A stretch of 64,000 bases of DNA from Nodosilinea sp. E11 (GTDB lineage: Bacteria > Cyanobacteriota > Cyanobacteriia > Phormidesmidales > Phormidesmidaceae). Of the stretch, positions 35,360 to 44,914 are shown piece by piece. Location of the stretch: assembly GCF_032813545.1 (NCBI RefSeq), contig NZ_CP136520.1, positions 3,280,001-3,344,000 of the forward strand, in the 5' to 3' direction. Under the pieces are notes generated by a model. The model saw only the letters and a program-made list of their open reading frames with translations. It was not told the origin of the DNA and ran no database searches. Position 1 is the first letter of the stretch; each line of letters begins with the position of its first letter. A program made the translations under genes and the position numbers.

Positions 35360-36325
35360 ATGGCCGATTCCTCATTTCTCACTACCTTTGTGCGCCACCG
35401 CGATCCCAAGCTGCTGTGGCCTGGGGCAGCGGTAGCTTCGGTGCTGGCTCACGGTCTGGCTCTGGGGATGGTGCGGACCCTAGCGCTGCAAACTCCAGCT
35501 CTCTCCGAGGGTGAGATGGCCCCTCTGCCCATTCAGATGGTAGCTCTGCCTCCAGATCAGCCGCCTATCGCTCAGTTGACTGATGCTGCCGGGGCGGCAC
35601 CGCCATCGGCAGAGCCTGTGGCCACCCCTGTGGCCACCAATGATGCAGCACCGGCCCTGGCGGCTCAGGCCGCACCCACTGTAGCCAATCCTCCTGAGGT
35701 CGCCCCGGCCCCAGCCCGGCGACCGGAAACCCCGACGGTAGCTGCGCCGCCCCAACCCGCTGCACCCCCCATAGTCAGCCCCCCGGTGGTCCCGGCCCCG
35801 CGACTGACTCCAGCGCCTAGGTCTGTGGCCCCCCCTACAGTGGCCCCCGCCCCGCCCCGCCCAGAGCCACCCCTGGCAGCGGCCCCAGAGGTGAGCCGAC
35901 CCCCAGGGGTAGAGGCTCCACCCGGAGGTGCGCCGCCAGTGCCCAGTGGTAACGCTGGCCAGGGCGGCCAAGTAGTGCCCGTGGGCTTGCAGTTGGATCC
36001 TAACGGTAGAGACATTCCTGAAACGGCTCCGCAATTGCTGGGCGCTAGCGCGATCGCCATGCAGCCTCTGGCCTCTAGCTGTGGATTTGCCAACCTGGAT
36101 GCTCTGCTGGCAGGAATGGTGGCTACCTCGGTACAGATGCAGATTCGGGTAGAGCCGAGCGGGGAGATTTCTAATGTCAGGCTATTGCAGGGGACTGGCA
36201 GCAGCGCCGTGGATGATTTGGTGAGCTGTGTGGTGCGCCAGCGCCTGCTGCTGCAACCGGCTAGCTCGGCGGGGGTACCCCAGCTTACCGATGCCTTTAT
36301 TTTGGAGGCCCGTATTCAGTTTTGA
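35360..36325 (+). CDS. TonB-like proline-rich energy-transducer protein
   Basis: 321 residues from the ATG at 35360. There is one N-terminal membrane helix (about 21-38), a long Pro/Ala/Val-rich periplasmic spacer (about 50-215), and a C-terminal TonB-type domain with MQIRVEPSGEISNVRLLQGTGSSA near 250-273 and a closing DAFILEARIQF. TonB proteins carry energy from the inner membrane to outer-membrane receptors. No ExbB/ExbD genes or receptor lie nearby. It stands alone, with the spacer making it GC-rich. Confidence 0.78.
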   Translation: MADSSFLTTFVRHRDPKLLWPGAAVASVLAHGLALGMVRTLALQTPALSEGEMAPLPIQMVALPPDQPPIAQLTDAAGAAPPSAEPVATPVATNDAAPALAAQAAPTVANPPEVAPAPARRPETPTVAAPPQPAAPPIVSPPVVPAPRLTPAPRSVAPPTVAPAPPRPEPPLAAAPEVSRPPGVEAPPGGAPPVPSGNAGQGGQVVPVGLQLDPNGRDIPETAPQLLGASAIAMQPLASSCGFANLDALLAGMVATSVQMQIRVEPSGEISNVRLLQGTGSSAVDDLVSCVVRQRLLLQPASSAGVPQLTDAFILEARIQF

Positions 36326-36393
36326 ATGTTTAGTTTTAAGGGTTGAACTTTCGCGTTCAAGCAAAATTCAAAACTGAAAACTCAAAACTGGCG

Positions 36394-37158
36394 TTAGCTC
36401 TGCAAGTGGGTGGTGTCGTTAAAGCGTTTCACTCGCCAGAGTTCGGTATTGAGGCGGTTGGGGCCGGTTTGGGGCCAGCGATCGCGGTCTAACCAAAACT
36501 CAAAGCAGGCGGTGTTGTCCATGGGCAGCCCCCAGGCGCGATCGCAGCCCATCAGGCCCGTGATCACATGCTGCAAAATCCAGTGGTGGGCGATGACAAG
36601 AATGCGATCGCCGTTGCCGTGCTGGTGCAGCAGTTGAGCGACGAATCGCTGGGCGCGAGCTTGTCCCGCAGTCAGGGTTTCGGCCTGGGGAATGGGCTGC
36701 CAGTCGAGGCTGGTGGTGAGCCGTTGGCAGAGGTCGGGGTAGCGATCGCAGGCCTCGGCCCAGGTGAGGCCGTTAAACACGCCTGCATCGTATTCTTTGA
36801 GGTCGCTGAGCAGCGTTACAGGGATGGGCTGGTCTAGGACGGCCCCAGCGACAGGCTTGGCCTGGAGCAGCACCATGCCTGTTGTGGGAGGGGTTGGCGA
36901 TCGCTGGGATAGATCTAACTCGACTAACTCAGCCCCGAGGCCTTCGACCATGGCTGCCAGGGTAGCGGTCGCTCGCTCTAGGGGGCTGCAATAGACGCCG
37001 GTAGGGAGCCAGCCGGTCGCTCCTAGGTGCTGGCCCAGCCGCCGCGACTGTTGCCGCCCCAACGGCGTCAGCCCAGTAGAGGTCGTCCCTTCCATGCGGC
37101 CTACGGTGTTGCCCACCGACTGGCCATGGCGCACCAGCAGCAGCTTCAGCAGGGTCAT
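36394..37158 (-). CDS. Histidine phosphatase family protein
   Basis: 254 residues from the ATG at 37158. The phospho-histidine motif LLVRHGQSVGN is at about 6-16. The second conserved His lies in VIAHHWIL, and the central part shows GVYCSPLERATAT (Arg of the phosphate pocket). It belongs to the cofactor-dependent phosphoglycerate mutase-like branch; substrates range from sugar phosphates to signalling proteins, and none can be chosen here. The frame continues to 37218, but the short extension is not conserved-looking. Confidence 0.88.
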   Translation of the reverse strand: MTLLKLLLVRHGQSVGNTVGRMEGTTSTGLTPLGRQQSRRLGQHLGATGWLPTGVYCSPLERATATLAAMVEGLGAELVELDLSQRSPTPPTTGMVLLQAKPVAGAVLDQPIPVTLLSDLKEYDAGVFNGLTWAEACDRYPDLCQRLTTSLDWQPIPQAETLTAGQARAQRFVAQLLHQHGNGDRILVIAHHWILQHVITGLMGCDRAWGLPMDNTACFEFWLDRDRWPQTGPNRLNTELWRVKRFNDTTHLQS

Positions 37159-37265
37159 CGGCTCAAACTCATTGCTAAGGGGTGTGATCAGAATTGCCAG
37201 ACTTGATTTTAGGGGCAATGTTTTTCCTGGCGGGCAAACGGGCCGAATGGCCGCAACTCAGTTGT

Positions 37266-37370
37266 AATCCTGAATCTTGTTTGGTTGCCCCCGGTTCAGC
37301 CGGGCACATGCCATGCGCCTCTATGGTTTGACCGTTTGGAAATCGAGGTTATGCAATTCGGATTTGGTAT
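37266..37370 (+). repeat. MITE-like repeat, copy C
   Basis: About 105 bp. The left end TAATCCTGAATCTTG is degenerate, and the right end GGATTTGGTAT is well kept. Shared internal blocks are GGTTGCCCCCGGTTCAGC and TATGGTTTGACCGTTTGG. It lies upstream of the histidine phosphatase gene and the CDF transporter gene. Confidence 0.7.
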
Positions 37371-37507
37371 AAGTGAATCGACTTGAACGAGGCGTGGCCA
37401 GCGTGGGGGTGTGGGCCTGATTAGGCCGGGGTGGGTAGTCTAGAGCTGAGCGGTGGCGGCGGTAAAACTGTCTATTAGTGCCGCCATAACCTGGAAAGCA
37501 TGCCAAA

Positions 37508-38290
37508 ATGCTAGAGAATTTCTCGCGGCCTATCGTTTGTTTGCCCATGGGTTCTTCAGTTCACTCGACGTCATCGTTTGCCTGTCGCTGCGGGTTGGAT
37601 GACGCTGATCGTCAGCGCTTAGGTCTGTTTCTCAGCCTGGTGTTGGGGTTTGCTGTGGTGGAATGGCTGGTGGGCAGCCACAGCCATAGCCTGGCCTTGC
37701 AGTCAGATGCAGGACACATGCTGACCGATGTGGGGGCGATCGCCCTGGCGCTTTCAGCCAGTTGGCTCACACGGCTGACGTTGGCCCGCCCCCGCCCTGG
37801 TCAACCGCGCCTAGAAGCGATCGCGGCGTTAGTCAATGGTCTGGGGCTGCTGGTGATGGCGGGGCTAATTTCCCTAGAGGCCTGGCACCACCTGATCGCG
37901 CCCCCTGCTGCTCTGGTCAGCGCGCCTATGGTAGGCACAGCCCTGGTGGGTCTAGGGATCAATGGGTTTGGTGTGTGGTTGCTCCATGGCCAAGCCGACG
38001 AGACATCTTTGAATCGGCGGGGCGCATTCTTGCACGTGGTGGCTGATCTGGCTAGCTCGGTGGGCGTAATTGTTGGGGCGCTGTGCATGGCCCTGTTTCA
38101 GTGGTTTTGGATTGACGGTGCCCTGAGTTTGGCGATCGCCCTACTGATTGGCAGCAGTGCTTTACCCTTGATCTACCAAAGCTGGGGCCATCTGAAGGGG
38201 CAGTCTGCCCCCGACCTATCGGCCCTAGGCTTTTTAGAAACTGGTCGCACCGATCTGAGTGCTCATATTTCTGGGGCATCCTCCGACTAA
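37508..38290 (+). CDS. Cation diffusion facilitator (CDF) family transporter
   Basis: 260 residues with about six membrane helices. Both metal sites are present: SLALQSDAGHMLTD (HMLTD, the first His-x3-Asp) in helix 2 and FLHVVADLASS (HVVAD, the second) in helix 5. These proteins export Zn2+ or related divalent ions in exchange for protons. The usual cytoplasmic C-terminal domain (about 80 residues) is largely missing, leaving about 40 residues. The N-terminus has Cys-x-Cys and two His residues that may bind metal. The ATG at 37547 is an alternative start. Confidence 0.85.
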   Translation: MLENFSRPIVCLPMGSSVHSTSSFACRCGLDDADRQRLGLFLSLVLGFAVVEWLVGSHSHSLALQSDAGHMLTDVGAIALALSASWLTRLTLARPRPGQPRLEAIAALVNGLGLLVMAGLISLEAWHHLIAPPAALVSAPMVGTALVGLGINGFGVWLLHGQADETSLNRRGAFLHVVADLASSVGVIVGALCMALFQWFWIDGALSLAIALLIGSSALPLIYQSWGHLKGQSAPDLSALGFLETGRTDLSAHISGASSD

Positions 38291-38433
38291 GGGGAGGCTA
38301 GCCCGCAGGTTCGGGTAACAAACCTGCGGCATTAGGCCACAAAACTGCGCCAGATCGTCTATTAGACTCTACTATTCTTAGCTAGGTGGCAATCTCTGCG
38401 TTGGCCGCCACTACGTCTACGGGAGTGACCGCC

Positions 38434-40074
38434 ATGGGTACCTGGGTTAAGGAAACCGATGAAGCTTTTTACCTGATGCAGGGAAACCAGTGGATATCCC
38501 GCATTCAGAAGCGTCCCTCTGCCTCGAACCCCAAAGAGCAAGTGCTCAATGTGGAGGGTATGCGAGATTGGTTCTTACGCTCTGATGCGCCTTTGGCGAT
38601 GACGGTCTCGGTGGGTACCGGTGGTCCAGAACCCGAGCAGGCTGGCGGTGGATCGGTGGTGGTGCCCCCCCCGCCGGAGGAAACTCCTCCCCCCGAAGCC
38701 GTGACGCCCCCCGACATTGTGACGCCCCCCGAAGTCGTGACGCCCCCCGAAGTCGTGACGCCCCCGGAAACCATTGCCCCACCTCCACCCGACAGCGGCG
38801 AAACGTCTCCCCCTGGTGCTGGGGAGGGTACTGTGCCTAGCCCGGTGACCAACTTGGCCCTGCGGGTGAAGAGCACGACTTACTTTAAGCTTCAGCCCAA
38901 ACTGTCGAGCGAGCTGACTGATACCGAAAAGGTGCTAGTGACCAACGGTACCGTCCTCGATATTCAGTACTACATCAATGTTGGCCGCAACCACTGGCAG
39001 GTACAGCTGCGCGAACCTACCCTGGGCGATAAAACCAACCGCACTTGGTTTGTTTACACGCCCGATATTGATGTACTGACCGGCATTCGGCTGCGAGTGG
39101 TGAGCGACACCCTGTTTAAGACCGAACCCAAAATATCGTCGCAGCTGAGCCCGGCACAAAAGGTATTTGTCAAAAACGGCACCCAGCTTAATTTGCTGGC
39201 TTTTAAGCCAGCCGCCAGCGACCACTTTGAGATTACTCTGGCCGATGCGATCGTGGGGGCTGAGGTGACGACCAAGTGGTATGTTTACAGCCCCGATGTC
39301 AAAATCGACGGCAACCGCGAAACCCTAGAAGTGAGCGGCGACACTATTTTTAAGGCAAAACCTGTGCAGTCGAACCAGCTCTCTAATGCTGAAAAGGTGC
39401 TGGTGAAAAAGGGCACGGTGTTTTTGCTCAATTCCTACGCTCAGCCTGACAAAAACCATGTGCGAGTGGCCCTCCAGGGAGCGTTTTTGGGGCCTCAAAA
39501 TCGCACCACCTGGCATGCCTACGCCCCTGATATTCAAATCTCTGGCACTGAGATTGGCAATCACCCGAGCGATCGGGGGCCGGAGCAACCTGCCAACCCC
39601 ACCGACCGAGGCGTGGCGCTAACCTTGCCGGGGTTTTCAGGCACCTACTATTCCAACCAGCCCATTCAGCCCAAGAATCGCTACGGGGTGCGGGGCAATT
39701 TTACCTGGGGCGAGGCGCTGCACGTCAATCGGGCCACGGGGCGATATCGTAAACCGGCTAACGCCGGGGTGGTCTACAACATCTTGAAAGTGGCCGATGT
39801 GATGGAAGAGATTCGCAAAATGTACGGCGACAAGGCGCTGAAAATTAACTCCTGGTATCGCGATCCGGCGACTAATGCGGCGGTGGGTGGAGCGTCTATG
39901 TCTCGCCACCTTTTGGGTGATGCGGTAGATTTTGTGGTGCCTGGCGTGCGCTGCTCAGACGTCTATGCGCGGCTAAATGGATGGTGGGGCAACCGAGGAG
40001 GGCTGGCTAGCTCTTCGGTGTTTACTCATATCGATATGCGCGGCTACCGGGCTCGTTGGAGCTACGGCTATTAG
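38434..40074 (+). CDS. Peptidase M15-type protein with three N-terminal repeats
   Basis: 546 residues from the ATG at 38434 (GGGAG upstream; the GTG at 38386 is an alternative). After a 60-residue head comes a Pro/Glu/Val-rich hinge (PPEVVTPPEVVTPPE), three repeats of about 72 residues, each ending in YTPDI, YSPDV or YAPDI, then a C-terminal M15A domain. That domain has SWYRDP, SRHLLGDAVDF and THIDMRG, supplying the His-Asp-His zinc site. No signal peptide is clear. It likely cuts or binds peptidoglycan peptides. The protein at 56219 shares only the last domain. Confidence 0.82.
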   Translation: MGTWVKETDEAFYLMQGNQWISRIQKRPSASNPKEQVLNVEGMRDWFLRSDAPLAMTVSVGTGGPEPEQAGGGSVVVPPPPEETPPPEAVTPPDIVTPPEVVTPPEVVTPPETIAPPPPDSGETSPPGAGEGTVPSPVTNLALRVKSTTYFKLQPKLSSELTDTEKVLVTNGTVLDIQYYINVGRNHWQVQLREPTLGDKTNRTWFVYTPDIDVLTGIRLRVVSDTLFKTEPKISSQLSPAQKVFVKNGTQLNLLAFKPAASDHFEITLADAIVGAEVTTKWYVYSPDVKIDGNRETLEVSGDTIFKAKPVQSNQLSNAEKVLVKKGTVFLLNSYAQPDKNHVRVALQGAFLGPQNRTTWHAYAPDIQISGTEIGNHPSDRGPEQPANPTDRGVALTLPGFSGTYYSNQPIQPKNRYGVRGNFTWGEALHVNRATGRYRKPANAGVVYNILKVADVMEEIRKMYGDKALKINSWYRDPATNAAVGGASMSRHLLGDAVDFVVPGVRCSDVYARLNGWWGNRGGLASSSVFTHIDMRGYRARWSYGY

Positions 40075-40099
40075 GCCCAATCTAGGACGACAACAAGGG

Positions 40100-41860
40100 A
40101 TGACTGAGCGGTGGAAGAACCGTGGCCGCCCAATTATTTCCCTGGGTTTACGACGGTGCCAGCGGGCGCTGGTGAGAGTGGTCAGGCGGGGGTGGGTGCT
40201 GGCGCTGCTGGTGCTGAGCTTGGGGATGGCGATGGGGCCGGGGTTGGCCTTCTCCCCGCCGCCGCCGGCGACACCCTCTCCAGATCTAGCGGATTTTCCT
40301 TTAGTGCGATCCTACGATCTGGGCTCAACCACGCTCAGCCAAACTGACGCGGGCGTTGCTACCATGCCGCTGCGGTTGACGGGGGCGATCGCGCTGCCCC
40401 CCGGCCCTGCTCCCCGGCCCTGGGTTATTGTGCTCCACGGTCGCCATGCCGGTTGCCACTTTCAGCCAGAGGCCACCAGCCAGTGGCCCTGCGCCGCTGA
40501 ACCCCGCTTTGACCTGGGGTTTGCCTACCTGGCCCAGGCTTTGGCTGAGGCAGGCTATGGAGTGCTAGTGCCTAACCTCAATGCGGCCTTTAGCGAAACC
40601 TATGGGGCGACCGCTGATACCCGCAATCAGCTGGCTGACCAGCGCAGCGGCCAGATTATTGATGCTCACCTAACTCGTCTGGCCCAGGCCCACCGGGGGG
40701 ACGAAGTGGGGTTTGGCGTTTCCTTGGTCGGGCGGGTTGATTTGGCCCGGCTGGCTATGGTGGGCCACTCTATGGGCGGTGGGGCGGCGGCGCTGAGTGC
40801 AATCCAGAGGGCAGAGGCAAGAACGTTTGGGACAATGACCGCTGGCCTAGGCTCTGTTTCAGCTCTGGTGCTGGTCAGCCCCACGCGCAGTTACCCTATG
40901 CTTCAGCGACCCGATGCTTACCAATTGCCCGATGTGCCGACGGCGGTAGTAGCGGGCGGGTGCGATCGCGACATTTTTGACCTCAGCAGCCTCTACTACG
41001 TAGAAACGGCTCGATCGCAAGCTCGCACTACCCCTGTGGTGGGTCTGGTGCTACCGGGAGCCAACCACAACTACTTCAATGCCGCTGTGGCCGAAGATGA
41101 CTATTATCGTCAGCCCGACAATGGGCCGCTGTGCAACCCCCAGCGATCGCGCGATCGTCTGTCGCGGGTGGCCCAGGAAAATTTTCTTGCCCAGTATACT
41201 CAGGTGTTTTTGCAAACCGTTTGGTCTAACCCAGGGGAGGCGGCTTTAGCCACAGCAGGGCGGGCCACCCAGCGGGCGGCCCCAGCGACTATCTTGGGAC
41301 AACCGGTGCTGACCACGCTGGTTGTGCCCAGCGCCCAACGCTACCCCCTATTCGAGAGCGAAGATAACCCAACGGCTAGCTTTACCGCTGGTCTAGAGGC
41401 ATCCTTTTGTCAGCCGCTCACCGATTGCTCCCAGGCGCGGCGGCCCTATCCCCACTTTCCGGGGGTGCTCACCCTGGCTTGGCAATCTGCCCCCCAACAG
41501 CTCAACCTGACGGTCGCTAGGGCCGATGTCAGCTCTTTTGACAGTCTGGAATTGCGCCTTGCCCCCGATCCATCTTGGCTAATACCCCAGGGGCAGCCGG
41601 TGTTGGCGGTGGTGCTGCGCGATCGCCAGGGCCAGGCGGCGCGGGTCGAAATTCTCTCTAGCGTGCCTGCTCTGCGCCAGTTTGAGCCTGACCCACCCCA
41701 TGGTGCTACGGCCCCCCTCTATCCCAGTAGTCTCCGCATTCCCCTCGGGCAATTTTCTGGAATCAATCTGGCCGACTTAGCTCAGGTGGAACTGGTGTTT
41801 GACCAGGTACCCCAGGGTAAGCTGCATCTGGCCAGCCTTGAGTTTGTGGGGCGACCTTGA
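40100..41860 (+). CDS. Exported alpha/beta-hydrolase with extra beta domain
   Basis: 586 residues from the ATG at 40100. A basic stretch and a signal-type helix (about 27-51, ending GLAFS) are followed by an alpha/beta-hydrolase domain (WVIVLHGRHAGCH; nucleophile motif GHSMGGG; GANHNYFN near the catalytic His). The last 180 residues are a beta-rich module (FDSLELRLAPDPS, LVFDQVPQGK) resembling a carbohydrate- or surface-binding domain. The substrate is unknown. The frame runs back into the M15 gene, but the start was set after it. Spacing to the M15 gene is 25 bp, so an operon is likely. Confidence 0.8.
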   Translation: MTERWKNRGRPIISLGLRRCQRALVRVVRRGWVLALLVLSLGMAMGPGLAFSPPPPATPSPDLADFPLVRSYDLGSTTLSQTDAGVATMPLRLTGAIALPPGPAPRPWVIVLHGRHAGCHFQPEATSQWPCAAEPRFDLGFAYLAQALAEAGYGVLVPNLNAAFSETYGATADTRNQLADQRSGQIIDAHLTRLAQAHRGDEVGFGVSLVGRVDLARLAMVGHSMGGGAAALSAIQRAEARTFGTMTAGLGSVSALVLVSPTRSYPMLQRPDAYQLPDVPTAVVAGGCDRDIFDLSSLYYVETARSQARTTPVVGLVLPGANHNYFNAAVAEDDYYRQPDNGPLCNPQRSRDRLSRVAQENFLAQYTQVFLQTVWSNPGEAALATAGRATQRAAPATILGQPVLTTLVVPSAQRYPLFESEDNPTASFTAGLEASFCQPLTDCSQARRPYPHFPGVLTLAWQSAPQQLNLTVARADVSSFDSLELRLAPDPSWLIPQGQPVLAVVLRDRQGQAARVEILSSVPALRQFEPDPPHGATAPLYPSSLRIPLGQFSGINLADLAQVELVFDQVPQGKLHLASLEFVGRP

Positions 41861-41901
41861 CGGGAAAGAAGAACCGGGTTTCTTGGGTGCGATCGCAGTG
41901 C

Positions 41902-42000
41902 TATAGCTGTGGCCAGCCTGGTTAAGACATCTCCCTTAAGAACGTTTGAACGTTCAAACGTTTTTTGGGCTTCTGGATGTCCTAACCCAGGTGTTCATGG
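41902..42000. repeat. 99-bp duplicated element, copy 1, with 22-bp palindrome
   Basis: It matches 44796-44893 at all but about six positions. The core is a perfect palindrome (41941-41962, centre CGTTTGAACGTTCAAACG) followed by TTTTTT, so it looks like a bidirectional terminator between converging genes. Whether it moved or was duplicated is not visible. Confidence 0.85.
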
Positions 42001-42043
42001 CTATATCCATGCCTTTCACCAGAAATCCGGTTGTTCCAAAGCG

Positions 42044-42868
42044 TCATAGGCCTGCGAAAGTAGGATGGCGAAACTCGTAGCCTGCGGCCTTGAGCTTTTG
42101 GTTAGACACGCGCACGTTGTAGGGCCGAGCGCTGGGCTGGGCTGGATCCCAATGTACGGGGTCTAGGTTGTGGGCGGTGCAAACGCGATCGATCAGTTCG
42201 CGCACGGTGGGAATTTCGTCTTGCACCAGGTTGTAGAGGCCGTTGAGGGCGTGGGCCTGGGCATGGGCGATCGCTCCTACAATGTCGTCGAGATGCACCC
42301 AGTTGCTGGCCTCGTGCCCAACTCCGGGGCGAGTCTGCCCAGCGGCGCGGCTGTAAATCTTGGCCAATTCTCGTCCTGGGCCGTAGATGCCGCCCAGACG
42401 CAAGATGCAAACGGCGCGATCGGCGGTGGCCGCTTGAAGCAGAGTTTTTTCGGTCTCTGCCATTGTGTGCCCATTGTCGGTGGCCGGTTTGGCGGGGTCA
42501 TCTTCGCGCACCCAGGCACCGTCGTAGTTGCCGTAGACCGAGTAGGTGCTGGTAAAGATGATTTGCCTGAGGCTTGGTGCGCGATCGAGAACGCTGGTTA
42601 CGGTTTTGGCGGTGTTGAGGTAAGTCTCTTCGTAATTGGCCTGACGACCGGCTCCGACACAAATCAGCAGGGTATCTTGGCCTTGCATCAGCGCCGCAAT
42701 TCCTGCGGGATCTGACCCGCTAACGACCTGTACGGCTGACGCGATCGCTTGCAGATCGTCCACCCGCTCAGGACGGGTGGTTGTCGCCGTAACCCGATGT
42801 CCCTGACTGCCCCACAGCTGGGCCACCGCTTTGCCAACGTAGCCACAGCCTAAAATTGCTGCCTTCAT
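42044..42868 (-). CDS. NAD-dependent epimerase/dehydratase (SDR, YeeZ-like)
   Basis: 274 residues. The Rossmann motif ILGCGYVGKA (5-14) starts the protein, TSTYSVYGNYDG carries the catalytic-site Ser/Tyr region, and WVHLDDIVGAIAHA is a family segment. It belongs to the extended SDR group. The actual substrate is not evident. Its ATG overlaps the rnc stop by four bases (ATGA), so translation is probably coupled. It closes against the duplicated element at 41902. Confidence 0.82.
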   Translation of the reverse strand: MKAAILGCGYVGKAVAQLWGSQGHRVTATTTRPERVDDLQAIASAVQVVSGSDPAGIAALMQGQDTLLICVGAGRQANYEETYLNTAKTVTSVLDRAPSLRQIIFTSTYSVYGNYDGAWVREDDPAKPATDNGHTMAETEKTLLQAATADRAVCILRLGGIYGPGRELAKIYSRAAGQTRPGVGHEASNWVHLDDIVGAIAHAQAHALNGLYNLVQDEIPTVRELIDRVCTAHNLDPVHWDPAQPSARPYNVRVSNQKLKAAGYEFRHPTFAGL

Positions 42869-43518
42869 CGTTTCAGCCTCCTCAGTGCCTCAGTGGCGGC
42901 ATTTTTACGCGCGTCTTTGATACTACGCCCTTGGCCGGTGCCGTAGCTGGTATCGGCGATCCGCACTTCTAAAACAAACAGTTTGGCGTGGTCAGGGCCA
43001 AGGCGATCTTTCTCGACGTAACTGGGCAAGGCACCGCCCATGTGGGCCTGCACATACTCTTGCAACTCAGTTACCGGATCAATGACTCGAAGCTCTAGAA
43101 CGCGATCGACAAGCGGGCCAAAGACGGCCTCGACATAGCGGTGGGCGGCTTCAATGCCGGCATCTAAGCGGTACGCCCCAATTACGGCTTCAAACATATC
43201 GGCCTGAACGCTGGGGTTGTTGCGCTCGTGCTGTGCCCCTGCTCCTAAGCGCATATGGTTTGGAATGCCCATCTCTACCGCTAACTTTGCCAGGCAAGGC
43301 TCATCCACTAAGCGATCGCACCGCCGCGACATTTCCCCAACGTTGATGTGAGGATAGCGGGCACCCAGCAGATCGCGCACCACAAACTCGAGAATGCTGT
43401 CGCCCAAAAACTCTAGCCGCTCGTAGTCGGGGCCTTCGGCGGGGTGTTCGTTGGCGTAGCTACTGTGGGTGAGCGCCTGCCGCAGCAGGGCCAAATTTTG
43501 AAAGCTAGGCAAATCCAT
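42865..43518 (-). CDS. rnc: Ribonuclease III
   Basis: A double-strand-specific RNase that processes rRNA and many other transcripts. 217 residues. The catalytic motif LEFLGDSILEFVV (35-47) and the second acidic site in DMFEAVIGAYRLD are intact. A C-terminal dsRNA-binding domain ends SIKDARKNAATEALRRL. Overlap with the SDR gene by 4 bp suggests an operon. recF is divergent, 80 bp upstream. Confidence 0.95.
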   Translation of the reverse strand: MDLPSFQNLALLRQALTHSSYANEHPAEGPDYERLEFLGDSILEFVVRDLLGARYPHINVGEMSRRCDRLVDEPCLAKLAVEMGIPNHMRLGAGAQHERNNPSVQADMFEAVIGAYRLDAGIEAAHRYVEAVFGPLVDRVLELRVIDPVTELQEYVQAHMGGALPSYVEKDRLGPDHAKLFVLEVRIADTSYGTGQGRSIKDARKNAATEALRRLKR

Positions 43519-43598
43519 GATTTACAGCGTCAGGGAATAGGCGAGGCATTAGCGCCGTCCTGTATCCTAAACCAAGTCCAGCCTCAGCTTTAACCCCC

Positions 43599-44729
43599 TT
43601 GTATCTCACCCATCTATCGCTCAGGCACTTTCGTAACTACGGCGAGCAGCAGATCGACTTTGCTGCCCCCAAGACAATTTTGGTGGGCGAAAATGCCCAG
43701 GGCAAGTCGAACCTACTAGAGGCCGTAGAGCTGCTGGCGACGCTGAAGTCGCACCGAACAGGGCGCGATCGCGATCTCGTGCGGCAAGACCAGCCCGCTG
43801 CCCAAATCACCGCCTCCGTCCGTCGGGATCTAGGTATGGCCGATCTGTCGCTGGTGCTGCGGCAGGCGGGGCGGCGTACGGCCATTCTCAACGGCGAAAA
43901 GCTGCGGCGACAGCTCGACTTTCTCGGTGCCCTCAATGCGGTGCAGTTTTCTAGTCTCGACCTCGACCTGGTGCGGGGCGGGCCGGGAGAACGGCGCACC
44001 TGGCTCGACACGCTGCTGATTCAGCTAGAGCCGGTCTATGCCCATATTCTCAGCCAGTACAACCAGGTGCTAAAGCAGCGCAACGCCCTGATCAAGCAGT
44101 CCTACGGCGGTGATGAGGGGGAAGCCAGCCAATCTGTAGACGCCACTGAGTTTGCCCTATGGGATGCCCAACTGGCGGCTCTGGGGACGCGAGTGATTCG
44201 GCGGCGGGCCAGGGCGATCGCGCGGTTGGCCCCGATCGCCCACCAGTGGCACCAGGCCATCAGTGGTCAGCGCGAAGACTTGCGGATTCACTACCAGCCC
44301 AACGTGCCCATGGCAGAGGATGACCCCCAGGTGATTCAAGCCAGCTTTTTAGAGAAGATCAAACTGCGCGCGATCGCCGAGCAGCATCAGCGCACTTCGC
44401 TAGTTGGCCCCCACCGCGACGACATCGAGTTTGCCATCAACGATACCCCCAGCCGTCAGTACGGCTCTCAGGGACAGCAGCGCACCCTGGTGCTGGCCCT
44501 CAAGCTGGCCGAGCTGCACCTGATCGATGAGGTGGTGGGTGAACCGCCCCTGCTGCTGCTCGACGATGTGCTGGCCGAGCTAGACTTGAACCGCCAAAAC
44601 CAGCTACTAGAAGCCATTCAAGACCGTTTTCAAACCATCATTACCACCACTCACCTGGGCGCGTTTGGCAGTCAGTGGATGACCTCATCACAAATTTTGA
44701 CCGTCAAATCTGGGCGTATTGAGGGCTAA
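43599..44729 (+). CDS. recF: DNA replication/repair protein RecF
   Basis: An SMC-like ATPase that loads RecA at single-strand gaps through RecFOR. 376 residues. It opens [15 protein letters not shown], has Walker [10 protein letters not shown] (31-39), the signature [10 protein letters not shown] and Walker [12 protein letters not shown]. The start codon is TTG with no clear ribosome binding site, but the family N-terminus leaves no other choice. It is divergent from rnc, and the downstream gap holds the second copy of the duplicated element. Confidence 0.94.
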   Translation: MYLTHLSLRHFRNYGEQQIDFAAPKTILVGENAQGKSNLLEAVELLATLKSHRTGRDRDLVRQDQPAAQITASVRRDLGMADLSLVLRQAGRRTAILNGEKLRRQLDFLGALNAVQFSSLDLDLVRGGPGERRTWLDTLLIQLEPVYAHILSQYNQVLKQRNALIKQSYGGDEGEASQSVDATEFALWDAQLAALGTRVIRRRARAIARLAPIAHQWHQAISGQREDLRIHYQPNVPMAEDDPQVIQASFLEKIKLRAIAEQHQRTSLVGPHRDDIEFAINDTPSRQYGSQGQQRTLVLALKLAELHLIDEVVGEPPLLLLDDVLAELDLNRQNQLLEAIQDRFQTIITTTHLGAFGSQWMTSSQILTVKSGRIEG

Positions 44730-44795
44730 TAGACGGCTTTTCACCATTGAGCCGACAGCTGTAGTTGTACTCCCTGGTGGTCACCTAATACCCCG

Positions 44796-44893
44796 TATAG
44801 CTGTGGCCAGACTGGTTAAGACATCTCCCTTAAGAACGTTTGAACGTTCAAACGTTTTTGGGCTTCTAGATGTTCTAACCCAGGTGATCATGG
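44796..44893. repeat. 98-bp duplicated element, copy 2, with 22-bp palindrome
   Basis: It lies between recF and the converging ferredoxin gene. It matches 41902-42000 in the same orientation, with the palindrome at 44835-44856 followed by TTTTT. The two copies flank the SDR-rnc-recF block as direct repeats. Confidence 0.85.
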
Positions 44894-44914
44894 CCCTACC
44901 CCTGTGTTGGGCCA

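Noticed and set aside
35480-36093. Long minus-strand frames opposite the TonB-like gene
   Set aside because: They are shadows of the Pro/Ala-rich spacer, whose GC-rich codons leave the other strand open.
37321-37548. 75-codon minus-strand frame overlapping the CDF start
   Set aside because: It lies mostly in MITE copy C and opposite the CDF gene, with no family pattern.
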